Positions 1 through 10,839 of a stretch of 64,000 nucleotides of DNA are shown one piece after another. The translations under genes were made by a program, and so were the position numbers. Position 1 is the first letter of the stretch, and every line of letters starts with the position of its first letter. This stretch comes from Dasypus novemcinctus (Eukaryota; Chordata; Mammalia; Cingulata; Dasypodidae). The stretch is from contig NC_080673.1 of the NCBI RefSeq assembly GCF_030445035.2, positions 154,562,216 to 154,626,215 of the forward strand. Direction: 5' to 3'. The notes beneath the pieces were generated by a model. That model was not told the DNA's origin. It saw only the letters and a list, made by a program, of their open reading frames with translations, and made no database searches.

Positions 1-485
1 TTCTTAACATTTCATATCAATGGAATCATACCATATGTAGTCCTTTATGACAGGCCTCTTTCATTAGCATGCTATCAAGGTTCATCAATGTTATAGGCAT
101 ATGTCAGTACTTCATTTCCTTTTATTGTCAATTAGTATTCCAGTGTATGAATAAATCACATTTTATTTAACCATTCATCAGTTGATTGACATTTGAATTG
201 TTTCCACTTTTTGGGCTATTATAAATAATGCTGCTATGAACACTCATGCACAAAATCTTGCATGAATATCTGCTTTAATTTCTCTAGGTGTGGAATCGCC
301 AGGTCACATGGTAAACTCTATGTTTAACCTTTGGAGGAACTTCCAGGCTGTTTTCCAAAGTGGCTACAGCATTTTACAAACACACCAGCAGTGTATGAGG
401 GTTCCAATTACTCTACATCCTTATCAACACCTGTTATTATCTGTCCTTTTTATTAGAGCCATACTAGGGTGTGGGAAGTGGTATT
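1..485 (-). repeat. L1 (LINE-1) fragment, antisense
   Basis: The plus strand reads as the reverse complement of an old mammalian L1, with the typical passages about 'cattcatcagttgat', 'aataatgctgctatgaac' and 'ccagcagtgtatgagggtt'. It is diverged and open at the left window edge. It lies in FIP1L1 intron 3. Family assignment is by eye. Confidence 0.75.
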
Positions 486-1081
486 TCTTCTACTTTTAAG
501 CCCAAATATTCCTTAAAAGCGCTTTCTACACCACTCCCACCCCCATAATAGGACAGTAAAGAAAACTGGGCAAAAAAAAAAAAAAAAGAAGAAAACTGGG
601 CAAAATAAAGACAGCATATCCATGTACGTATGTACCTGAGTTATTCTGAAATATAAAATTCCTGTCTATATTTAGAAATGACACTCACATCTTTCTACTA
701 CTGTAACAAAGGGAATCAACCTTCTAATAAGTCAATTTCACTTTGAATTTAAATAAACGTAAAATATACTGAAATTATAACCAAGGAGTACACAACAATA
801 ATGGTAAGAAATTGTAAAATCAGTAATGTCCTGGCTCCCTTTATTTTTTAATTTTTAAATTGTTTAAAAATTTTTGTTAGACATTTGTTATCCTGTATAC
901 TACACTACTGAGCCTACTTAAAATAGATTAGGTCCAGAAATGCACTCTAAAGGGTTTGATTTTTCCAAACTTTATCAAAATGTTACAATCAAGCCAATAA
1001 TTAAAAAGAAGTTTGATAATTTGCTGATAGAACCGTTGCATCACACAATCTGTATAATACACACAAGCAGATTTCACTAAC
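486..1081. other. FIP1L1 intron 3, no recognised feature
   Basis: AT-rich intronic sequence next to exon 3. It holds an A-run near 571-587 flanked by short duplicated text ('gaaaactgggcaaa' on both sides), and nothing else I can name. Confidence 0.5.
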
Positions 1082-1121
1082 CTGGCATTTTCTTCTTCTG
1101 GCCTTTCAACTTCATTTTCAT
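1082..1121 (-). CDS. FIP1L1: FIP1L1 coding exon 3 (40 nt)
   Basis: Read on the minus strand, a T-rich tract ending in TTAG precedes AT-GAA-AAT..., and the exon ends ..GCC-AG before the donor GTTAGT. With the G left by the previous exon it encodes DENEVERPEEENA, an acidic stretch matching mammalian FIP1L1 immediately after its DLAKDL segment. It begins at codon phase 1 and ends at phase 2, so the reading frame joins exon 2 exactly and the next exon, outside the window, must complete a Ser/Arg codon. The exon is too short to be found as a free-standing ORF. FIP1L1 is the CPSF subunit that binds U-rich RNA and poly(A) polymerase in the nucleus; this region lies in its acidic N-terminal part. Confidence 0.93.
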
Positions 1122-1207
1122 CTAACAACAACAAAAAAAATAAGTAAGTAACAAACCACTTCTAACAGGTATTATGAAAATCTGAAGTGATCATCACAAG
1201 CACTAAC
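1122..1207 (-). other. FIP1L1: FIP1L1 intron 2, 86 nt
   Basis: This very short intron lies between two tiny coding exons. The minus strand shows donor GTTAGTG at its start and a T-rich tract ending TTGTTAG at its acceptor. Size and boundaries follow from the conserved protein on both sides. Confidence 0.9.
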
Positions 1208-1252
1208 CTAGGTCCTTTGCCAAATCACTGTGCACATGCACGTCCCATGGGC
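1208..1252 (-). CDS. FIP1L1: FIP1L1 coding exon 2 (45 nt)
   Basis: The minus strand shows acceptor CTTATAG, then GC-CCA-TGG-GAC..., and donor G|GTTAGT. Together with the G from exon 1 it encodes G-PWDVHVHSDLAKDL-(D), the conserved FIP1L1 segment directly after EEEEWLYG. Start phase 1 and end phase 1 fit both neighbours, so exons 1-3 give a continuous frame of 56 codons plus two bases. Human FIP1L1 is about 594 residues, so roughly a tenth of the protein lies in this window. The segment lies in the N-terminal acidic region, which I associate with poly(A) polymerase contact; that role comes from family knowledge and is not visible here. Confidence 0.95.
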   Translation of the reverse strand, partial: AHGTCMCTVIWQRT

Positions 1253-2384
1253 CTATAAGCACATCCAAAGTTAGATCACCTTATATTTAACAAACTATGT
1301 CTTTATGGAAAAAAATCTTCACACCTTACTTCTATAAAATTTAGCTTAATTTTTAAAGTATTGGAGACCCGTTTCTTTTGTATAATAAACCCCCTACACA
1401 TTGATGCTTCATGGATTTAATAATGCTAATTCTTGCCACCAACAATAAGGAATTTATTGCACAGCTTTATGGAAATCACACAATCAAGGAGCTATGTGGT
1501 GCACAAATGGAAACCTTTACTACACAATCCCAAAGATAATCAAGAATATACGTTTCAGGCCACTATTAAATATAAACATTTCAAATCTGGCGTAACAGAC
1601 AAGAAGGGACTGTGATTTAAAGTTAGAAACCAGATGTCAAACAAGTCCCTTTCAAGAGGGAAGCACAATGATGCATTACACTTACTTTGGGAAAAAGAAA
1701 TATATGGAAACAAAAAAAGAACTACAAGCCTAAGTAACCTGAGATAATGGGGATTAAAGATAGACTCTTTAAAAAGAGGAAAAACTTCACCTTAAGACAG
1801 GAGAATTTCAGGGTTTTCTTTATGGGCCATAAAATGTATTCCATTTCTTCCTCTCTTTCTCTTTAATTAATTATTTTTTAAAGCACGACTTTCAGACAAG
1901 GAGGTACCCTTGCAGGTGCATTTCATAAAAATTGACCAGCAAGAAACAAGACGTTAGTTGTACAGCATTAACTTTATTTAACTATTATTACAGAACGACT
2001 TTCCAACAGAAAGGGTCTGGAATGGCATCCTACAGCCAAGGGGCAAAAAGAGACACACCAAAACACCTCGAAATCGATACAAAAAACAAACGTAACGATC
2101 GCGAAGGCTAGGCAGCCGTGAAGTCCCGACACAGAGGAGGACAAAACTTGGCGGTGCGACCCCGAGGCCTCCACCTCTACCAGGCGGATGCCGGTTGGGG
2201 GCGTGGGCTGGGCAGGAGAAGGCGAGGGGCGCGCACGCCGTGCTTGGCCTAGTCAGGCCCGGCAGAGCTCCGCACTACAGGCCCAAGCCCGTGCTAGAGC
2301 GGCCCGTGATGCCGGCCGTTTGGAAACGGAGAAGGGAAGCCTGCGAGAACCAGGGAGGGCGAGAAAGGACAGGAAGTTCCGTAC
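1253..2384 (-). other. FIP1L1: FIP1L1 intron 1
   Basis: This 1,132-nt intron lies between the first exon donor (GTACGG on the minus strand) and the exon 2 acceptor. Its left half is AT-rich unique-looking DNA. Its right part (about 2100-2384) belongs to the CpG-rich promoter area. I recognise no repeat in it. Confidence 0.85.
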
Positions 2385-2469
2385 CGCCATAGAGCCACTC
2401 TTCCTCCTCATCCCCTCCGGTCCCGCCGCTCAGGTCCGACACTAGGCGCTCGACCTCGCCGGCCGACAT
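2385..2469 (-). CDS. FIP1L1: FIP1L1 coding exon 1 (pre-mRNA 3'-end-processing factor FIP1)
   Basis: The minus strand encodes [19 protein letters not shown], then DEEEEWLYG, the N terminus of mammalian FIP1L1 with one conservative difference (Asp for Glu at residue 12) from the human protein as I know it. The exon ends after 28 codons plus one base at a GT donor. I take the Met at 2469 because it is the family start. An in-frame Met five codons upstream (2484) is open but not conserved. FIP1L1 is a nuclear CPSF component linking the cleavage complex to poly(A) polymerase. The exon sits in a CpG-rich promoter and is transcribed away from SCFD2. The human gene is known for the FIP1L1-PDGFRA fusion in eosinophilic disease; nothing of that fusion is seen here. 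Confidence 0.96.
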
Positions 2470-2662
2470 GGCCGCCCCGAGCACAACTTAAAGGCGGCGA
2501 TCAACAGCCCCCTCAAACCCTTTCCCCAGCCTCGGTGCCTAGGGGCGCGAGAGCGGCGCGAACCCGCCAGCGAGCGAACCAAGAAAGCGCGCGACTCAAA
2601 TCCACGGTGGGCGGCCACAGCAGTGAAGGAAGCAAAGATGAGGACTCCGGCGTAACCCCGCC

Positions 2663-2674
2663 TGCGCATGCGCA
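2663..2674. promoter_or_regulatory. NRF1-type palindrome upstream of FIP1L1
   Basis: TGCGCATGCGCA is a perfect NRF1 consensus palindrome about 195 bases upstream of the FIP1L1 start codon. NRF1 sites are common in CpG-island promoters of housekeeping genes; binding here is inferred from the motif only. Confidence 0.7.
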
Positions 2675-2743
2675 ACAGCACCCGAGCGGCGCGGTGGCGT
2701 AAGGTGGCCTTGCTTCCGCGGCGGCGGCCACCTGGGCTCAGCT

Positions 2744-2755
2744 ACGCATGCGCAT
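2744..2755. promoter_or_regulatory. Second NRF1-type site upstream of FIP1L1
   Basis: ACGCATGCGCAT holds the CGCATGCGCA core, 81 bases further upstream than the first palindrome. Confidence 0.6.
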
Positions 2756-2830
2756 CGCAGTTGGCCCCGCCCCTGTAGAATCCCGTTCGCCTTTTCCTGC
2801 GGTTCTGTGCCGAGGCCTCCTGCGTCTGCT

Positions 2831-3440
2831 AGAATTCCCCGCCCCCAGCCTTGCCGCTCGTAAGCAGTATTGCCTTTGCCGAGAAGTATACCATTGTTCT
2901 CTTTTGCTCTTGGTGCTTTCTCTTCTCAGCCATTTTTTTTGGTCCTCAGAAAGGCATTGTTTCCTTCTTTACAAGTTTTATCAGCCTTTCAACAGAATCG
3001 TTACCTTAGTTCTCTGATTCTTATTAGAGAAGAAAGAATAATCCGTGTCCACTTTTTTAAAGTTAGTTTTTGTAGCAAACAAAAGCAAAATAATACATGA
3101 ATTATAATACATTCCGTTTGTTAGAAAACAAAACAGGAAAACATTCATCCACTACCCTCTTCTCTCATCTGGTGTGCAACATTCTGAAATTCAGTCATTT
3201 AAACTTCATGTGTATGGTATTGTTTTGGTGGAAGAAACTAAGGTTGACTAGTCTTAAAGGGTAGGGTACAATATATATCATCCTACGGTCTATTTTTCTT
3301 TTTAACTCAAGTGTTTTGGAGATCTTTTCCATGTTAGTGTTTATAGAACTATTTCCATCTTTAAGTAATGCGTAAAACTTAGCATGATTATTATTCATGG
3401 TATGGCTATCACAAAACGAATACGTCTGTTTTCCTATTGA
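2831..3440. other. Intergenic, no recognised feature
   Basis: GC content falls back to background after the CpG island. Short reading frames occur on both strands but show no similarity I know and no splice context. Confidence 0.5.
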
Positions 3441-3459
3441 TTTCCCTGTTGTCATATAG

Positions 3460-3870
3460 ATTGTTTTAAACTTTTCAATTAAACAACTGGAGATGTAGGT
3501 TTACAGAAAATCCATGCAGAAAATAGAGTTCCCATACACCCACCCCGAACAGTTTTCTCTTATTAACACTGTGTTAGTGAGCTACCTTTGTTACAATTAG
3601 TGAAATAATATTATAAATATACTATTAAACAAAGACCATAGTCTACATTAGGGTTCACTGTTTTGTACACTCCTATGCTTGGTTGTTGTTTTTTCTAAAT
3701 TTTTTAGTAACATATATACAAGCTAAAATTAACCCCTTTTAACCACATCCAAATATATAATCCAGTGTTGTTAATTACTTTCACATCATCACCATCAATT
3801 ACCAAAACTTTTCCATCAGCCCAAACAGAAACGCTGCATCAGTTAAACATTTTCAACTTTTCACTTTTGG
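3460..3870 (-). repeat. L1 3'-end fragments, antisense
   Basis: The plus strand reads like the reverse complement of L1 3' untranslated sequence ('gtttacagaaaatccatgcagaaaa', 'gagttcccatacaccc', 'accatagtctacattagggttcac', then 'taacatatatacaagctaaaattaac'). A related piece occurs at 52785-52935. Confidence 0.6.
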
Positions 3871-4029
3871 CAAAACAAAAAACTGCAGTGAAAATCTTTG
3901 TAAAGGACTTCTTATGGACTTGTACAAATGTTTCTCCAAGATGATAAAATATGTGCAGTTGTACTTTAGTAGATAATGCTAAATTTTCAGGCCTCTTGAG
4001 TACATATTTTCCAAGGAAAAGATGACAAA

Positions 4030-4200
4030 TGGTGGTTCAAAACCAGAACTCTGTTTTTGAACTATAACTAGCTAGTTGCATGACTGCATGATCGATCATA
4101 CTATGTTTTGGTTTTTCTTCTGTAAATTGGGAAAGTTGAATTAGATGATTTCTAAGGTCCCTGTCAGTTCTAAAATTTTCAAACAGGACGTACTCTACAA
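4030..4200 (+). repeat. MIR-like SINE remnant
   Basis: The order 'agctagttgcatgac', 'ttcttctgtaaattggg', 'ttagatgatttctaaggtccctgtcag' follows the 3' half of a MIR element. It is strongly diverged. Confidence 0.55.
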
Positions 4201-4234
4201 CAGAAATAAATCCTTTTTAGTTTTACAAAGAATG

Positions 4235-5110
4235 GGTTTTCTTGCTCTTTCATCAATGCATATTGTTTTTTCATTTATTAATTTAACAATTATTGAATAC
4301 CTATTCTGCTTAAGAACGTGGGAAATAGAGATGTGAGTGAATCAGTCCCTGCCCTTAAAGACCTCTCAGTTTATTGTGAAAGACAGAAAAGTGGTTAGCA
4401 ATTAACTCTCCTACAAGAGAAAAGGCAGACTGTCATATAGAAGCAAGAGTAAAGTGTTTACACCTGGCCAATAACACACTATCTTATGTTATGTAAACAC
4501 ACCTGTGGTTTTAATACCCCTTACCTTTGAACATTCCTCTACCTGCTTTTTCCAGTGTCCCCTATCTGTTTGGGGCAATCCCTTATAGCCTTCTAAACTC
4601 TGTTGAGATATACTTTCATTGGACTCTTTTTTTAAAAAATCCCACTTCATCCCCTCCCATTTATTTATTTATTCAAAATCATTTATGGGCGGGTGGGGGG
4701 AGGCGGCTACCAAATGCCAAGTACTCTTCTGGGCTCTGTGGAATAAGCATATAAGTGTATATGTCAAGTGGTGGTAAAGGTTATAAAGAAGAGTAAGCAG
4801 GATAAGGGGAACCCGGACTGAGGGATGGAGAGAGATGGGATGTAATTTTATATCAAGTGGTAAGGGAAAGCCACTAACCTATAGGGTGATGCAAGAGTAG
4901 AGAACAGAATGGAGTGAGGAAGTAAGCCCCATGAATTTCTGGGTGAATAGACTGGATAGAGGGAATAGGAGGTGCAAAGGTCCTGGTGCAGAAGCTTGAT
5001 TAGGGTGTTCAAGGAACCCAAAAATGTAGCTGGAGTGGAGTGAGCAGGGGAGAGAGTTGTAGATGAGGTCAGAGGTAGTGAGAGGTGAGTAGGCAAAGCT
5101 AATCATTCCC
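4235..5110 (+). repeat. Ancient mammalian interspersed repeat, family not assigned
   Basis: Phrases such as 'attgaatacctattctgctt', 'agtccctgcccttaaagac', 'gcaaaggtcctggtgcagaa' and 'agagatgaggtcagaggtag' recur in old mammalian repeats. The start motif is shared with 12005-12160, 23655-23760, 24890-25080 and 38205-38350 in this window. Confidence 0.45.
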
Positions 5111-6632
5111 TTCTATATTCTACACTGCTTCTATGGCATGTACCTATCAAATTGTACAGTAATTATTTGACTATGTATCTGTTTACCAAAAACTAGACAA
5201 GTCCTCCCTCAAACAGGACATTTTATTTATCTGTCACTCCTGCTTCTGGTGTCACTCCTGCTTCTGCTTCTAACTTATAGTAGACCTTCTTGGACTTTGA
5301 TGGAAGTAAGGAAATGATTGTTTTACGTATTGCTTTAGGAGTATTGTGACACAATAACATATAGTTCTATTTATCATTCTGTTGTGTTTTTTTTTATTCC
5401 ATGAATCTGTAAGGAACTTTGGTGGAGTCCTGGGAGAACCAATTGTCTCTTGCTGAAGGGCATCTTTCTCCTTTCAGCTGCCTTGAAATCAATGCATTGT
5501 TTAAATGGAAGCAAAGAATTGATGAAGAATCGTTGATGCATTAGAATTGCCTTATGGTAGAAGTGGCATTTGAACTGAGTTTGAAAATAAACATTTCCAA
5601 CAAACAGAGAAGCCCATAAACAACTAATAACCACTGCTAACACCCTCTTCCTTCCTTGCTTCCTAACTTAGTTATTTGCCTTGATACTCCTCTTTAGTTT
5701 AAAGACATCTTTTTCTTCATACTCTCCAGGGGAAACTCTTCCAAAACAGTTTGAAGATAATGTGTGCAGTTCCTCCTACTTCCAAGTGTTTGAATTCCTC
5801 TTGCATTATGGCCTCATAAAACTACAGTACACCAAAAATTGTGTTTATATTTGTTTTGATTTTATTGTTTATCTGTGGTCTGTTGGTTCATGGCAAAAAA
5901 TATCTATTGTAATATGTTTAATTTCTGAGAATTACTGAAAGGGAGTATTTAGTAGATAACTGAAATGATGACAATAGTTTATCAAATAAAAATACCTTGC
6001 CCAGAACGGAATATGTAGCAAGTACTCATAAATGTATTTTGAATGAGTAAACTTAATTAAAGTGATTAAAGAATAAAAAAATAAACTAATGAGAGGAAAA
6101 ATAAAGCAGATCAGGCATTTAGGCCAAACTCTATTTGCCGCCAACATTAAATGTCACTTAATCTCACTCTTCAGTACACTGGTATGTTAAAAATAACATT
6201 TTGTACCTATTTCCTGGAAGAGTAACAAAGATTATCACGTTTCTAATGTCAAAACTTGACACACTAGAGGCAAGCAGGTGGTACATTGTGGGCTAGGACC
6301 TTTCTCTTTTGAGCAACCTGAATAATTTGCAGATGTGTTGAGCTTTCCTCCCTCTCTAGCTACTTCAGTGATGAATTAAGCCCCAATTATCTATTCTCCT
6401 CTGCATTCTGATGGCCTTTAACACTAAATTTTATGTTGCTAGTTGTTTCTGGAAAAGTGTATCATCTTCTATTCCTGTCTACACTGTTATGTAAACTTTG
6501 CACACTTTTTAAGGTTGGAATAAATCTCTTTCTTTCTGTATTCACCACAGCTTGCCTCACAATGTCAAGCACATGGAAGGTACTCAATCCTTAAGCTAAT
6601 TGTTGATCATTCATATGGAGGACCTTGGAATG
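5111..6632. other. Intergenic, no recognised feature
   Basis: AT-rich intergenic DNA. A short tandem duplication ('tcactcctgcttctg') lies at about 5235-5266. I see no gene, tRNA-like structure or clear repeat. Confidence 0.45.
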
Positions 6633-6640
6633 AAGTAAAG

Positions 6641-6842
6641 CAGGGGTTCTGAAGGGGTTCTTAATAAGAGGTCCATGAGCTTGAATTGAAATTCAAAAAA
6701 ACGTTTTCCTTGTGGGGACGTGTTAGTGCAGGTGTGATATATTTATTAAGTAATACGCACTGTAGTGTGGGCTTAGTTAGGGATCCACGGTTTCACCTGA
6801 CTGACAAAGAGTCCATGGAACAAAAAAGGTTAAGAACCCCTG
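6641..6842 (-). mobile_element. Small non-autonomous hAT-type DNA transposon
   Basis: The element starts CAGGGGTTCT and ends AGAACCCCTG, terminal inverted repeats of the hAT type, and is flanked by a perfect 8-bp target duplication AAGTAAAG (6633-6640 and 6843-6850). Its interior matches, in the opposite orientation, the longer copy at 60369-61365 (shared 'ttgaattgaaattc' block). It is internally deleted and has no coding capacity. Confidence 0.88.
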
Positions 6843-6999
6843 AAGTAAAGGGAGATGAGCTTGATTTTTTGAGCAATAGGAAATAAGTGTTGGCTATTTT
6901 GAATAAATACATTAAATGTGATCATTGATAAGCGTGTAATTTTAGCATAAATTAATTTTACTCCATTAAATCTGGGAACAAGAAATAGCTTTCCCTTGG

Positions 7000-8357
7000 G
7001 TTCTTTTGTCTTCTCTGTCTACCCTGTCTTCTAAGGTCATTTCATTCACTTTCATGCCTTTTAATACCATCTATGTGAAATGACACCCAAATTTCCACCT
7101 GCCGTCTTGATTTCATCTGAAATCTAGATAGTGTGTACAATGTGTACACAGCCTCCCCTCTGTGTGTGTGCATTTTCTTCCTGCCTCTGGTTCAGCCTGG
7201 AACCAGTAATCTATTACTCTACTCACTCACTGAACCCAGCTCTTTGTTTTTTTCCAATATCCATCTTAGAGCAATTTATCCTGGTGGTGCTGCTGAAGGA
7301 AACATGCAGTTTTTGTAGATGATTGCACTACAAAGCTGTGGCTTCCAACATCAGTTCTGCCCAAATCACTGTCTGGCACTTCCTTCTCTCATTCCTTCTA
7401 GTGGCAACTCCTGGCTGTCTCGTTTCCTTAAGCAAACTGCCTCAAAACACTACCTCTAGCTTTCTCTGTCTCTAAGAAAATGAAGGTCATTAGAGTGACT
7501 TCCTTTATTCTTCCATAGAGTTCTAATTAGAAATTAGAAAATTCTCTAAGTTTTCTCTTCTTTTTTTGTTTCCTATTCTTCAGGCTAATTCCTCCACCTG
7601 TGTTTTTTTTTTAAATAAAGATTTATTTAATTTTTTATCAGACTCTCTCTTGCCTGTCTTTGCAAATATTATAAATATGATTATCTTGCATGATAAAAAA
7701 TCCTCCAGCAAATTCACAATTTCCTCTTCTTTTTCAACCAATATCCTAAAAAGAGACCTAATGTATCTTTTTATGTCACTTCACCTCCCATGCAATAGCC
7801 TAATGCTAATGCTCTCAGGTGTTCTCTCCCACTACACCAAAATTGTTGGGCAAAAAGCTAATTTTTCAAATCCTGTGTATTCTTTTGAGATTTATCTAGC
7901 TTTTCCCTTCTCTGGCATTGCTACCGTTGACCACTCTGTTCTTCTTGAAACTTGTTTCCCTCTTGACTCCACTCACTGACTTCCCTTCTTCTGCCCACAC
8001 AGAAATATTGCTCTTCTTCAGGGCTCTGCCCATCATCCCATTGCTCCTCTCTTCCTCATGAAGAGAACAATCTCAAGCACACCAATTTAATAATGATTCC
8101 CAAATTATCAGACTTCTCTCCTGCGATCTAGAATCATACATCTATCTGCCTGCTAGACGTTTCCACCCAGATGTACCACAAGCACCTTCAAAACATGTCC
8201 CAAATCAATTCAGTATATTTATCCTCCAATCTGCTTTTCTTGTGTTCACCAAATCTCAGTGACTGCCATTTACCAGTCACACAGGCAGAAAGCTGGACTT
8301 TACCCTGAAATTCTCCCTCTACCTCACTCTCTCTATCAAACCAGTCACCAAGCCCTT
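7000..8357 (+). repeat. L2 (LINE-2) element, left part
   Basis: Recognisable L2 text runs through here: 'tttaataccatctatgtgaaatgac', 'tttccacccagatgtacca', 'aaaacatgtcccaaatcaa', 'ccagtcaccaagcccttta'. It is interrupted at 8358 by a younger L1 insertion and resumes at 9365. Reading frames inside (for example around 7566-7979) are chance survivors in the decayed element. Confidence 0.75.
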
Positions 8358-8372
8358 TAGGCTCTGGCTTTT

Positions 8373-9349
8373 TTCTTTTTTTTTTTTAAATACATAGGTC
8401 ACACAAAATGCTACATTAAAAAATATAAGAGGTTCCCATATAACCCCGCTCCCCACCCCCCACCTCCACTCCTCCCACATCAACAACCTCTTTCATCAGT
8501 GTGGCACATTCATTGCATTTGATGAATACATTTTGGAACATTGCTACACTGGATGGATTATATTTACATTACAGTTTATACTCTCTCCCAGTCCATTCAT
8601 TGGGTTATGGCAGGATATATAATGTCCTGCATCTGTCCCTGCAATATCATTCAGGACAACTCGAAGTCCTGAAAATGCCCCTGTATCACACCTCTTCTTC
8701 CCTCTTCCTGCTCTCAGCAACTCTCTTGGCCACTGTATCCACATCAATGATACACTTTCTTCCATTGCTAGAGTCACAATAATTCTATAGTAGAATAGCA
8801 GTAAGTCCACTTTAATCAATATTTTATTCCTCCATCCTGAGGACCATGGGATGGCGATGTCCTCTCCGCCTCTTAATCAAGAGAGGGCTTAGATCCTACA
8901 TAGTTGATGGGTGTATTCTCCTGTTTGCAGTTGTAGACTTTCTTGGTTCCCTGGTGTGGTAGTTGGCCATCCTCACCTCTCTGTTAGCTGATCTGAGTAA
9001 GTCCAAGGGACTGGAGAGTAGGTGTTGCAACTCTGCTGAGGCTCAGGGCCCAGCTGGCACATGGACAGAGATTCAAATCTCCTGAGCATACGTCAACTCC
9101 AGTGCCAACCACAGGTTCAGTAAAAGCAACAGAAGAGGCATGTGTGGAGAGTTCACATCTGAGTCCAACTCCTTCACACTTAGGAGCACAAATTCTAAAG
9201 TAGGGTCCACCGGCAAGGCACTGAACTCCAGAGCCATCTGCCATGACCATAGGACCTGGGTGTCTCCGTAGCCCTCAGAAACACCACTACCTGGAGTTGT
9301 ATATACCTTGGCTGTCTCTGGGATCCTGCTGAGACGTGCATGAACATGA
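8373..9349 (-). mobile_element. Lineage-specific L1 3' end, antisense, inserted in L2
   Basis: It begins on the plus strand with a T-run (the L1 poly(A) tail read antisense) and is flanked by an imperfect direct repeat starting TAGGCTCT (8358-8372 and 9350-9364), as expected of a 5'-truncated L1. It is closely similar to the copy at 33075-33895 but extends about 160 bases further towards the L1 5' end. The name is inferred: T-run, target duplication and 5' truncation point to L1. I cannot assign the subfamily. Confidence 0.75.
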
Positions 9350-9364
9350 TAGGCTCTATCTTCT

Positions 9365-10110
9365 TAACATTCCTTTTTAGGGGCCTCACTCTACATACCT
9401 TTCTATTTTCCTTATCTATTCTCACTCATAGTTGTTGCTGCCACTGTTTCCTAATTGATCTCTTGCTGCACTTCAAATCATTTTCCATGTTTCTCTTAGA
9501 GTCTTTTTTTTCTAAAACTTAGATGTGAACAAATTATTTCCACTCCTAAATATCCTTTAATAATTGTCCCATTGGCTACTACTGCTTCATATGGAAAATA
9601 GGTCTTGCCCTGATCTAATCCCTTCCTTTCTTTCCTAGTTCTTTGCCCCTACTTCCTCCTGGGTTCTCTTCATATAATTCTTTCCAGATATACTAAATTG
9701 TTTGCAGTTTCAGAGAACATGTTATGCTGTTTCATGCCTCTGCATCTTTCTTTGTTCATGCTGCACTTTTTGCCAGCACTGCCTGGAATGTTCCACCCCT
9801 TCCTGTCCACCTGGTGAACACCTGGGTTTCTTTGCTGTTAACTCAAAAAAGCACCTCTTTTGTGAAACTTCTTTGACCACTTCCCTTTTTCCTTCTCCAG
9901 TCAGAATTTCTTTTACTTCCTTTGTAATGCCAATACACTTTAAAAAAAATTGTAATATTTTATTGCACTTTTTTTGCTTTACACGTGTGGGTCCTCCTAC
10001 TTCATTATAATTCCTTTAAGGCAGGGCTTTGGCTAATTTCTCTTTATATCCCCAGTGCCCAACACAGTGTCTAGGAATATTGTACATGTGCATTAAAAGT
10101 TGGTTGAGTA
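9365..10110 (+). repeat. L2 element, right part
   Basis: Continues the L2 split by the L1 insertion: 'gcctggaatgttcc', 'ggcagggctttggc', 'atccccagtgcccaacacagtgtctagga' follow the L2 3' region in order. Confidence 0.75.
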
Positions 10111-10839
10111 TGTTATTTATTATATGGAGATGAATTGATCATTCAGTAAATGCTGTTTGATCACCTACTATATTTTAGGTTTTGGAGATAACAGATATCT
10201 AGTGCACAATTTAGTAGAACAGATATATTAAGAAAAAGATATTTTAGAACTTACCCCATAATAATACAAGTACCTAGAAGAGGTATGAATGGGGCACCTG
10301 TGTGTATGTGTGTGTTGTGGGGAGAGTGGTGGTCATAGTAGCAGGTTGGGGGTAGGTAGGAAAACCCTCACACGGAAAGTATCATTAGAATGATTATCTG
10401 AGTAAGAGTTTGCCAGGTGTAAATTCTTTGTGGCTCAAGGAATGCATTTTACTAAGCATTGTGTCTTTGGAGACTTGCACAATAATTGTACCCAGAACCC
10501 ATGAAACATTCTATGCTTGGTCTGTTGGGCTCCATTGTTCAGGTACATAGCTTTCCAGGAAAGATATTGACATAATGTCGCTGGAGAGAGATTGAGAATT
10601 CTGAAGAACTTTTGTATCATTTTTTAAAAATCTGGCTGTGTCTTGTTGTAGGTAATGGGGCCAGAAGAGGCTTCTAAGCGGGGAAATGGTAATTTTAAAG
10701 AGACGTGTTCATATCCGAGGAAGATAACCAATTTAGGATTAGTTTTTATTTTTCTGAGATATCACAGGTACCAGAGAAAGGTAAGCTGAGCATACGGGAG
10801 ACGAAAAGAACCAAACTATTTTGTTGATAGCCCCGCTTC
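10111..10839. other. Intergenic DNA upstream of SCFD2, no recognised feature
   Basis: Contains a short GT-rich run (about 10302-10317). No conserved frame or repeat is recognised. Confidence 0.5.

Larger units (their letters stand above)
2100..2830 (-). promoter_or_regulatory. CpG-rich promoter and 5' UTR region of FIP1L1
   Basis: GC content and CpG frequency rise sharply here against an AT-rich background, covering FIP1L1 exon 1 and its upstream sequence. There is no obvious TATA box. Transcription probably starts between about 2480 and 2750 on the minus strand; this is inferred from the island and not from a start-site motif. Confidence 0.75.

Noticed and set aside
2188..2445. Overlapping open frames in the CpG island
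   Set aside because: GC-rich DNA has few stop codons. The only conserved frame here is FIP1L1 exon 1 on the minus strand.
7566..7979. 137-codon open frame
   Set aside because: Falls within a decayed L2 element and matches no L2 reading frame I recognise.
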